Assembly: GCA_028282325.1 (NCBI GenBank)
Contig: JANQID010000035.1
Coordinates: forward strand, 1 to 38,465
Direction: 5' to 3'
DNA: 38,465 nt
Origin: Chloroflexaceae bacterium
GTDB taxonomy: Bacteria > Chloroflexota > Chloroflexia > Chloroflexales > Chloroflexaceae
Shown here: piece after piece, positions 32,182 to 38,465 of the stretch
How the letters are laid out: each line of letters begins with the position of its first letter
Numbering within the stretch: the stretch's first letter is position 1
Translations under genes and position numbers: made by a program
The notes under the pieces: model-generated
The model's database searches: none
What the model saw: the letters and a program-made list of their open reading frames with translations, nothing else
Told to the model about the DNA's origin: nothing

Positions 32182-33276
32182 ATGCCCAACATATCTTGTA
32201 CCCAGATTGAACCCGGCGTCGTGGCCGGTCAATGGTGGCATCGACTTGCAGATGGTCGCATTCAATGCGATCTGTGCCCACGAGAATGCAAAATGCACCC
32301 CGGCCAGCGCGGGTTCTGCTTCATACGCCAGGCCCACGCTGATGGCATGGTTCTGACCAGCTATGGGCGCGCATCAGGCTTTTGCATCGACCCGATCGAG
32401 AAAAAACCGCTGAATCATTTCTATCCCGGCTCCAGCGTCCTTTCGTTCGGCACTGCTGGCTGCAACCTCGGCTGCCAGTTTTGCCAGAACTGGGACATCT
32501 CAAAGGCGCGGGAGATGGATCGCCTCGGCGCGTGGGCGCTGCCCGACGTCATCGCCGATATCGCAGCGCGCGAGCATTGCCGGAGCATCGCGTTAACCTA
32601 CAACGATCCAGTGATTTTCGCCGAATACGCGATCGACTGCGCACAGGCGGCGCACGCCCGCGGCATCAAGACGGTCGCCGTCTCCGCCGGTTACATCTCG
32701 CCCGCCGCACGACCGGCGTTCTACGAACATATCGACGCGGCGAACATCGACCTGAAAGCGTTTACCAAGGAGTTCTATCGCAAGCTGTGCCTGGTATCGC
32801 TGGCACCGGTGCTCGACACGTTGCGCTGGCTGCGGCACGAGTCGGATGTCTGGCTAGAGGTGACGACGCTGATCATCCCCGGTCATAACGACTCGCCGGA
32901 CGAAATCGCGCGCTTGTGCGACTGGTTCGTCACGGAACTGGGCCCCGGTGTGCCGCTCCATTTTAGCGCGTTTCACCCGGACTATCGCATGCGCGATACG
33001 CCGCCAACCCCTGCCGCGACGCTCAAGCAGGCCCGACTTCAAGCCCTGGAAGCCGGCATTCGTTATGTCTACACAGGCAATGTGTACGACACCGAAGGCC
33101 AATCGACCTACTGCCACGCCTGCGGCGCATTGCTGATCGAGCGCGACTGGTACACACTGGGACGTTGGAACCTGGACGCGCAAGGATGTTGCTGCAACTG
33201 CGGCGCGCCGCTCGCCGGACATTTCGCGGCGCAGCCCGGCGCGTGGGGCGCGCGCCGCAAACCGATTGCGCTCTAA
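32182..33276 (+). CDS. amrS: AmmeMemoRadiSam system radical SAM enzyme
   Basis: A 364-residue radical SAM protein with the AmrS layout. It has an N-terminal cysteine cluster (C29, C32, C36, C46 in CDLCPREC...GFC) and the SAM-cluster motif C94-x3-C98-x2-C101 in AGCNLGCQFCQNW. The barrel follows, then a C-terminal zinc-ribbon-like tail with two CxxC pairs (CHAC and CNC). AmrS is found with AmrB (Memo-like) and usually AmrA (AMMECR1-like); the reaction is not known, although a modification role has been suggested. It lies 35 bases before amrB. AmrA is not in the window. Confidence 0.9.
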   Translation: MPNISCTQIEPGVVAGQWWHRLADGRIQCDLCPRECKMHPGQRGFCFIRQAHADGMVLTSYGRASGFCIDPIEKKPLNHFYPGSSVLSFGTAGCNLGCQFCQNWDISKAREMDRLGAWALPDVIADIAAREHCRSIALTYNDPVIFAEYAIDCAQAAHARGIKTVAVSAGYISPAARPAFYEHIDAANIDLKAFTKEFYRKLCLVSLAPVLDTLRWLRHESDVWLEVTTLIIPGHNDSPDEIARLCDWFVTELGPGVPLHFSAFHPDYRMRDTPPTPAATLKQARLQALEAGIRYVYTGNVYDTEGQSTYCHACGALLIERDWYTLGRWNLDAQGCCCNCGAPLAGHFAAQPGAWGARRKPIAL

Positions 33277-33311
33277 CAGAGCGAGCAGGCAGACATTTAT
33301 CGAGGCGCGCT

Positions 33312-34148
33312 ATGGATGTACGACCATCACCTATCGCCGGAGCCTGGTACCCCAACGATCCCGCCCGCCTACGCCAGACGCTCGATCGCTACCTGGCCGA
33401 CGTTCGCGTCGAGCTGCCGCCGGGCGACATTGTCGGCATCGTTGCGCCGCACGCCGGGCTGAGCTATTCCGGGCCGGTGGCGGCGTGGGCGTTCGCGTGC
33501 CTGCACGATCAACACCCTGACCTGGTCGTGATCGTTGGGCCGATGCATCGACCCGCGCCGGCGCCGCTGCTCACCACCGCGCACGAGGCCTACGCAACGC
33601 CCCTGGGCGATGCGCCGGTAGATCATGCGGCCATACAGCGCCTGGACGCCGCCCTGCGCGAGCGTTTGGGCTTTGGCTTAACACCGGTGCGCGAAGATCC
33701 CGAACACTCGCTGGAGATCGAGCTGCCATTTTTGCAACATGTGCTTGGCTCGTTCCACCTGCTGCCGGTAATGATCCGCGACCAGCGCCCCGAAACAGCT
33801 GCCGCGTTGGGCCAGGCGCTGGTCGATGCACTGGCCGATCAACGCGTCCTGCTTGTCGCCAGTTCCGACCTCTCGCATTTCTACCCGCAAACCGCCGCCG
33901 CGCAATTTGACCGCGAGCTCCTGCGCCGCGTGGAGGCATTCGACGCCGACGGCGTGCTTGCCGCCGAACACGAAGGCGCAGGGTTCGCCTGCGGAAGTAT
34001 GGCCATCGCCGCGATGCTGTGGGCGGCGCGCCGGCTCGGCGCCGACCGGGCCAGCGTGCTGCGCTACGCCACATCGGGCGACGTGACCGGCGACTACAGC
34101 TCGGTCGTCGGCTATGGCGCGGCGGTAATCTGGCGCTCAGGGACATAA
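33312..34148 (+). CDS. amrB: AmmeMemoRadiSam system protein B (Memo-like)
   Basis: The 278-residue protein is homologous to human MEMO1 and related to extradiol dioxygenases. Opening motif SPIAGAWYP is canonical. Metal- or active-site histidines and partners are seen in APHAGLSYSG, HSLEIELPFLQ, SSDLSHF and the late ACGSMAI with its conserved Cys. I choose the ATG at 33312 (GAGG upstream); the frame runs further back but overlaps amrS. It is probably co-transcribed with amrS. The biochemical function in bacteria is unknown. Confidence 0.9.
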   Translation: MDVRPSPIAGAWYPNDPARLRQTLDRYLADVRVELPPGDIVGIVAPHAGLSYSGPVAAWAFACLHDQHPDLVVIVGPMHRPAPAPLLTTAHEAYATPLGDAPVDHAAIQRLDAALRERLGFGLTPVREDPEHSLEIELPFLQHVLGSFHLLPVMIRDQRPETAAALGQALVDALADQRVLLVASSDLSHFYPQTAAAQFDRELLRRVEAFDADGVLAAEHEGAGFACGSMAIAAMLWAARRLGADRASVLRYATSGDVTGDYSSVVGYGAAVIWRSGT

Positions 34149-34255
34149 CCGGCCATTACGGGCGTCGCGCGAACTCTAGACGGCGTCTGCCTGCTGGTGT
34201 AGAATAACAGCTACATTCATGCCTGAATGACAGCGCCCTACAGCCAGGATCAACA

Positions 34256-35659
34256 ATGCACCAATTGAGTTTGCCAATTGACGAGCAACGACGCGTTTCG
34301 GGCCAGAACTATTACGAACGTCTCGTAGCGTTGCTTGCCGCCGATCTCGATTTTCACGAACAGAACGGGCGCTATGCCTCACACAACTTCCACGCATTCC
34401 CTGCGAAGTTTCCCGCATGGCTGCCGCGCACCTTTATCACGGAACTGACCGAACCCGGCGCTACGGTGCTCGATCCAATGTCCGGCTCAGGCACGACGAT
34501 CCTGGAAGCGTTCCTGCTTGGACGACGCAGCATCGGTTTCGATATTGATCCGTTGGCATTACGCATCATCCAGGCCAAGGTAACGCCGTTGGAAGCGAGA
34601 GAAGCACTTCATCTGATGCACGGGTTAGTGAAGCGCGCCCGCAGCGCCGTCGAAACGCGCCGCACAGCGTTGCAAGAGCGATTGAATCGCCGCTGGGATG
34701 AAGCGACGCGCCAATTTGTTGACTATTGGTTCGCCCAAGAAACCCAGATCGAACTGATCGCGCTCCTGGAAGAAATCGAAGCCATCACGGATGCACCCGC
34801 ACGCGCCTTTTTTGAGCTGGCCCTCTCCGCGATCATCATCACCAAGTCCGGCGGCGTATCACTGGCGCTCGACCTTGCCCATACCCGACCGCATCGCGCC
34901 AAACGCGTGCTCGACAAAGATGGCGCCGTCCGCATTGATGATACGAACGCCGCCGAGTCACGCCGGATAAAAAATGTGACGAAGATCCTTCGTTCGGCGT
35001 TTGACGAATTTGAAAAGCGTGCGTTACTGAATATCCGAGGCTTGCCGCCGACAGACAACGCGCAGATTCCGCCGGCGATCCAATTCGGTAATGCTCAGGC
35101 GCTGCCTTTGGACAACAACGTGATCGATCTGATCGTCACCTCGCCGCCCTACGCTTCAAACGCCATCGACTATATGCGCGCCCACAAATTCGCACTGGTC
35201 TGGCTCGGCCATCCCATCGCGGAGTTGAGTAACGTGCGCCAGGCATATATCGGCGGCGATGCGATCAGCAACCACGAATTCGAAGCGCTGCCGGCTACGC
35301 CTGCCGACATTGTCGCAGCGATCACCCGCGTCGATCCGAAAAAAGGCCGCGTGCTACATCGCTATTACTCAGAGATGAGCCGGACGCTGCGCGAAATGCT
35401 GCGGGTTCTCAAGCCAGGCAAAGCGGCGATCGTCGTCGTAGGCAGTTCGGTTATGCGGAACATCGATACGAACACCGCGGAATGCCTCGCCGCGATCGGG
35501 CGCGCAATCGGCTTTGAAGTTCCCCGCATCGGGGTGCGGCGGCTTGATCGTGATCGGCGAATGATGCCGGCCGGCGCCGTTCGCAATCACGAGTCGCAGA
35601 TTCAGCAGCGTATGCACGAGGAATATGTCATCGGCTTCTATAAGCCGGAAGCATCGTGA
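34256..35659 (+). CDS. DNA amino-methyltransferase of an NgoMIV-like restriction-modification system
   Basis: The 467-residue protein has motif I DPMSGSGTT at residues 73-81 and catalytic motif IV TSPPY at 295-299, followed by the ASNAIDYMRAHKF block seen in this family. The N-terminal FHAFPAKFPAWLP is the motif X-like segment before motif I. The methylase is of the amino (N6-A or N4-C) type, not a 5-methylcytosine enzyme: it has no PC or ENV motif. The gene ends 27 bases before an endonuclease whose relatives recognise a site without adenine, so N4-cytosine methylation is most likely. A weak AGGAT site precedes the ATG. It is distinct from the solitary methylase at 5.5 kb. Confidence 0.9.
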   Translation: MHQLSLPIDEQRRVSGQNYYERLVALLAADLDFHEQNGRYASHNFHAFPAKFPAWLPRTFITELTEPGATVLDPMSGSGTTILEAFLLGRRSIGFDIDPLALRIIQAKVTPLEAREALHLMHGLVKRARSAVETRRTALQERLNRRWDEATRQFVDYWFAQETQIELIALLEEIEAITDAPARAFFELALSAIIITKSGGVSLALDLAHTRPHRAKRVLDKDGAVRIDDTNAAESRRIKNVTKILRSAFDEFEKRALLNIRGLPPTDNAQIPPAIQFGNAQALPLDNNVIDLIVTSPPYASNAIDYMRAHKFALVWLGHPIAELSNVRQAYIGGDAISNHEFEALPATPADIVAAITRVDPKKGRVLHRYYSEMSRTLREMLRVLKPGKAAIVVVGSSVMRNIDTNTAECLAAIGRAIGFEVPRIGVRRLDRDRRMMPAGAVRNHESQIQQRMHEEYVIGFYKPEAS

Positions 35660-35686
35660 TCCGCAATCCTCGCAAGAGATGCCATC

Positions 35687-36544
35687 ATGACCTTCGCCGC
35701 CTATCGACGCGAATACCACGCGCGCATCTTCCAGGAAATCGTGCGCGTCAGCTCGGATGCGCATAAAGAATACCCGAATTTTGCCGATAGCGGCAGCAAA
35801 GTCAGCATCGCTATCGCCTGGGGCGTTGTACATCGGCTAGGCCACGCAATCGGGTCAGATCCGATCAAAGGGCAGACTTCCGGCGGGCGCTTTGAAGAAG
35901 TCACAAAGGATTTTCTTGAGCAGGCTTTTACGCAATTGCAGCACATCCGGCCTGGGATATGGCATTATCGTACGCATCTGGCGATATCCGACTTCGATCA
36001 ATACGAACACCTCGCACACCTCCAGAAGGCTATCAAAAATAATAAAGAACTGGCTTCATCTCTGGGAGGAGACTACATTATCAAGCCAGACATCGTCGTT
36101 GGACGAGATCTCCTTTCTGACGAAGCGATTAATCAGCAACGCGCATTGATTGCCTCGTCGGATCATATTGCGCACTTGACACCGTTGCGTAAAGCAAACT
36201 CGCCGCATCAAAAACCGATATTGCACGCGAGCATTTCGTGTAAATGGACGTTGCGCAGTGACCGAGGTCAGAATGCGCGGACTGAAGCGCTCAACCTCAT
36301 TCGCAACCGCAAAGGCCCATTGCCGCATATCGTTGCAGTAACTGCGGAGCCGCTGCCGACGCGAATCGCCGCGCTGGCCCTGGGAACCGGCGATCTTGAC
36401 TGTGTCTATCACTTTGCCCTAGCTGAGCTTCAAGGAACGCTTCAGCAGCTTGGGAACGAAGATCAGCTAGATATGTTAACCATGCTCATTGAGGGTCGCA
36501 GGTTGCGCGACATCGGCGACCTTCCGTTTGATCTGGCCATATAA
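35687..36544 (+). CDS. Type II restriction endonuclease, NgoMIV family
   Basis: The 285-residue protein matches NgoMIV in length (286) and in active-site positions. E70 sits in GGRFE, D135 in KPD, S184 and K186 in SISCK, and E200 lies 14 residues after the lysine, the spacing of the variant PD...SxK-x13-E site of NgoMIV and Cfr10I. RSDR (190-193) is the core CCGG reader, and QTSG (with Q63) matches the minor-groove contact region, as I recall the structure. The tetrameric enzyme is expected to cut G/CCGGC. It is co-directional with a methyltransferase 27 bases upstream. The family is secure; the exact specificity is an inference. Confidence 0.9.
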   Translation: MTFAAYRREYHARIFQEIVRVSSDAHKEYPNFADSGSKVSIAIAWGVVHRLGHAIGSDPIKGQTSGGRFEEVTKDFLEQAFTQLQHIRPGIWHYRTHLAISDFDQYEHLAHLQKAIKNNKELASSLGGDYIIKPDIVVGRDLLSDEAINQQRALIASSDHIAHLTPLRKANSPHQKPILHASISCKWTLRSDRGQNARTEALNLIRNRKGPLPHIVAVTAEPLPTRIAALALGTGDLDCVYHFALAELQGTLQQLGNEDQLDMLTMLIEGRRLRDIGDLPFDLAI

Positions 36545-36588
36545 GTCGAGCGCCAATCTGCGCGCCCGCATTCGGAATGGAGAAGCGT

Positions 36589-36918
36589 ATGTCACGTCTA
36601 TCCGCGTCCGCACGCGATGCATCCGCGATGGTCGTTCGCAAGCCGCCGCCTCGGCGGCGACGGCCGGTCGGTGTGCTGGTTCTGGTTGCGATGCTGCTGT
36701 TCGTCGGGCAGATCGCGCGCGGCGAGCCCCTGGCGTCACCCGCTGAAAGCCATCCGGCGACGCGCGCCCCCGCCGGGCCCGGCGCAACCGCAACGGCCAA
36801 TGCTTATCTCTCAGCGCGCAGTTGCCGCTGTTCCGCTTCGAGTGAGAAAAAAGCCTGTTCAGGCGGGCGCTTCGTGTGTTATACTGCACGCGTCGCGATC
36901 ATAGCAGACGGTGCATAG
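36589..36918 (+). CDS. Doubtful small ORF with a hydrophobic N-terminal segment
   Basis: A 109-codon frame 45 bases after the endonuclease, with GGAG ahead of its ATG. Residues ~27-44 (VGVLVLVAMLLFVGQIA) follow an arginine-rich stretch, as in a signal or anchor. The later part is low complexity (Ala/Pro/Thr/Arg) and overlaps the CHAT gene's promoter. It may be a truncated or decayed exported protein, or non-coding. Confidence 0.25.
   Translation: MSRLSASARDASAMVVRKPPPRRRRPVGVLVLVAMLLFVGQIARGEPLASPAESHPATRAPAGPGATATANAYLSARSCRCSASSEKKACSGGRFVCYTARVAIIADGA
36877..36885 (+). promoter_or_regulatory. Extended -10 promoter ahead of the CHAT gene
   Basis: TGT-TATACT is an extended -10 with five of six consensus bases, about 80 bases before the CHAT ATG. 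No good -35 is seen at 17 bases. Confidence 0.4.
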
Positions 36919-36965
36919 TGCACCCGCCTGAGCGCGCGCCGCAAACAATTCGTTGAGGCAGGCCG

Positions 36966-38465
36966 ATGACCCAACCGTACGATTTCGATCTGTACATCAC
37001 CGCGAGCGACGCCGCCTACAGCGTGCAGGCCCGATCGGCGCGCGGGGGCGAATCACCGCCCCAGCCGCTGGCGCTGCCCTTCGACCCGGCGCGCCTGCCC
37101 GACAAGCGGCGCGATGTGGCCGAGTGGATCAAGGCGGTACGAAACACGCGCCTACGCGGGCCGGAAGAGCTGCGCGCGGCGCGGGCGTTCGGCACAACCC
37201 TCTTCGACGCCCTTTTCCCCGCCGAGCTGCTGGCCGCCTTCCGCACCGGCCGCAGCAGCCTCGCTCCCGGCGAGCGTTTGCGGTTGCGCCTGCGTCTGCC
37301 CCCCGCGCTGGTGATGTTGCCCTGGGAATTGCTCTACGACCAGACCTACGACCAGTTTCTGGCCCTCGCCTCCGACCTGACCCTGGTGCGCTACCCGGAG
37401 ATGCCCGCCGCCGATCGCCCCTCCGGCCCGTTGCGCATCGACGGGCCGGTGCAGATCGTCGCGGTGCTGGCCAGCCCACAGAGTGACGACTATCCGCCCC
37501 TCCGGCTTGACCGCGAACTAAGCCGCCTGGAGCTGGCTCTCAAGCGGCTGCGCGACCAGAACCGGGTGCAGCTCGATGTCATTCGCGGCCCCGGCACGCT
37601 TGACCAGCTCCGCGAACGGTTGCGCCGCCCCACGCATATCCTGCATATTCTCAGCCACGGCGACCTGAACCGCGAGACCGGCGAGGGCGAACTGCTCTTC
37701 GAGGACGCCGACGGCGCCGCCGAGCCGATCAACGCCGACCTGCTACGGGTTTACCTGGAGCGCTGGCACGGGCAGGTGCAACTGGTAACATTGAACGCCT
37801 GTCTGGGGGCGCTGCCGGTGGGCGACGATCCCTCCAGCAGCGTGGGGCTGGCGCTGGTGCGCAGCGGCGCGCCGGCGGTTGTGGCGATGCAGTTCGAGAT
37901 TATGGAGGACGTGGCGGCGGAACTGACGCGGGTGCTCTACGCCGAACTGGCGGCGGGCGCGCCGGTGGACCGGGCGCTGAGCGAGGCGCGGCTGGAGATC
38001 CCCAGGCGCCATCGCACCCGGCTGGACTGGGCCATCCCGGTGCTCTTCTCGCGGGCCGAGACGGGCGTGCTGATAGAAAAGAAATCGCAGTCCGCCGACG
38101 TGAGCCAGCTCTGGCTTCAAGCGCTGGACGCCTACCTGACCCAGCGCTGGGAAGAGGCCGCCGACCTGCTGGGACAGGTCGCGGCGCTCGATCCGGACCA
38201 TCAAGACGTGCAACAACGCCTGACCGAGGCGCGCCGCCAGGTCGGGCTGGCCGAGTTCTACGCCGCGCTATGCGCCTTGCGTGAGGATGACAAGTGGCAA
38301 GCGGTGTTGAGTGGGTTGGACGAATGGGAGCGCCAGAAGCCAGATCCGCCCGATGACCCGCAGGGACTGCGCGCCTGGGCCGAAGGCCGCAAACGGCGCG
38401 AGGAGCGCTTTGCTGCCGCGTTGGCCGCCGCCGAACGCAACGCCTGGGCCGAGGCGATCCCGGCG
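36966..38465 (+). CDS. CHAT-domain (caspase-like) protease, C-terminus beyond the window
   Basis: The frame is open for exactly 500 codons to the window edge. Residues ~1-370 form a CHAT domain. MLPWELLYD at 117-125 is the usual entry motif. The catalytic dyad is H231 in HILSHGD and C279 in LNACLGA, with AVVAMQF and DWAIPVLFS as the late strands. Residues ~381-425 look like a TPR hairpin (ALDAYLTQRWEEAADLL...DPDH), and ~428-500 continue in a charged helical module. GAGGCAGG precedes the ATG. CHAT proteases act in bacterial defence and regulated cell death, and in Chloroflexia often carry C-terminal repeat sensors. The codon use is more GC-rich than in the restriction genes upstream. Confidence 0.88.
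   Translation, partial: MTQPYDFDLYITASDAAYSVQARSARGGESPPQPLALPFDPARLPDKRRDVAEWIKAVRNTRLRGPEELRAARAFGTTLFDALFPAELLAAFRTGRSSLAPGERLRLRLRLPPALVMLPWELLYDQTYDQFLALASDLTLVRYPEMPAADRPSGPLRIDGPVQIVAVLASPQSDDYPPLRLDRELSRLELALKRLRDQNRVQLDVIRGPGTLDQLRERLRRPTHILHILSHGDLNRETGEGELLFEDADGAAEPINADLLRVYLERWHGQVQLVTLNACLGALPVGDDPSSSVGLALVRSGAPAVVAMQFEIMEDVAAELTRVLYAELAAGAPVDRALSEARLEIPRRHRTRLDWAIPVLFSRAETGVLIEKKSQSADVSQLWLQALDAYLTQRWEEAADLLGQVAALDPDHQDVQQRLTEARRQVGLAEFYAALCALREDDKWQAVLSGLDEWERQKPDPPDDPQGLRAWAEGRKRREERFAAALAAAERNAWAEAIPA

Noticed and set aside
31944-32210. An 88-codon ORF overlapping the structured region and the amrS start
   Set aside because: Its translation is not protein-like and the stems explain the sequence better.
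36841-36866. Possible minus-strand terminator (GCCTGAACAGGC followed by Ts)
   Set aside because: The stem is only four base pairs and no minus-strand gene ends there.
1-38465. tRNA, rRNA, CRISPR array, insertion sequence or prophage genes
   Set aside because: No T-arm consensus, spaced direct repeats, transposase motifs or terminal inverted repeats flanked by target duplications were recognised on either strand. A tRNAscan and ISfinder search would be needed to be certain.

Overview
The window looks like chromosomal DNA from a filamentous anoxygenic or related member of the Chloroflexota (class Chloroflexia, Roseiflexus/Chloroflexus-like). I infer this from the gene families and their combinations (KtrAB, a PgpH-type HD hydrolase, RqcH, a PopT-type DUF368 protein, an AmmeMemoRadiSam pair, a CHAT protein), the moderately high GC content and the bacterial promoter and ribosome-site patterns. 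No rRNA or tRNA gene was seen, so the placement is an inference.

Layout. 1-4.9 kb: tatD (minus), ktrA-ktrB potassium uptake, and dihydrolipoamide dehydrogenase. 4.9-7.3 kb: a free-standing HPt domain, an AT-richer solitary DNA amino-methyltransferase, and a 56-residue Cys/Trp protein. 7.4-10.0 kb (minus): a translationally coupled DUF2157-DUF4401-GDYXXLXY membrane operon with a clear promoter. 10.2-11.5 kb (minus): an exported three-repeat protein, preceded by a possible leader ORF with a full-length Shine-Dalgarno match. 11.8-13.1 kb: DCC thiol-disulfide protein, a MarR regulator with a palindrome over its own -10, and a CDGSH iron-sulfur protein. 13.1-17.4 kb (minus): rqcH, PopT-like DUF368, a poly-proline protein and folP. 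17.5-21.1 kb: gmk, yqeY and the c-di-AMP hydrolase gene pgpH.

21.1-21.7 kb has no convincing gene but holds a near-consensus promoter, a strong hairpin and an intrinsic terminator, which fits a non-coding RNA or leader. 21.7-25.2 kb: three tandem glycosyltransferases. 25.2-30.0 kb (minus): sucrose phosphorylase, a small ORF, a divergent Lgt-like membrane protein and a large lipoprotein. 30.4-31.8 kb (minus): a CBS-pair protein and a short-chain dehydrogenase. 31.9-34.1 kb: a structured leader candidate followed by AmrS and AmrB.

34.2 kb to the end looks like a defence island. It holds an amino-methyltransferase, an endonuclease that matches NgoMIV residue for residue at its active site, and after a compositional break a CHAT (caspase-like) protease that runs off the window. 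The most notable points are the NgoMIV-type nuclease paired with an N4-cytosine-type rather than a 5-methylcytosine methylase, the adjacent CHAT gene, and the unannotated RNA candidates at about 21.15-21.49 kb and 31.97-32.06 kb.
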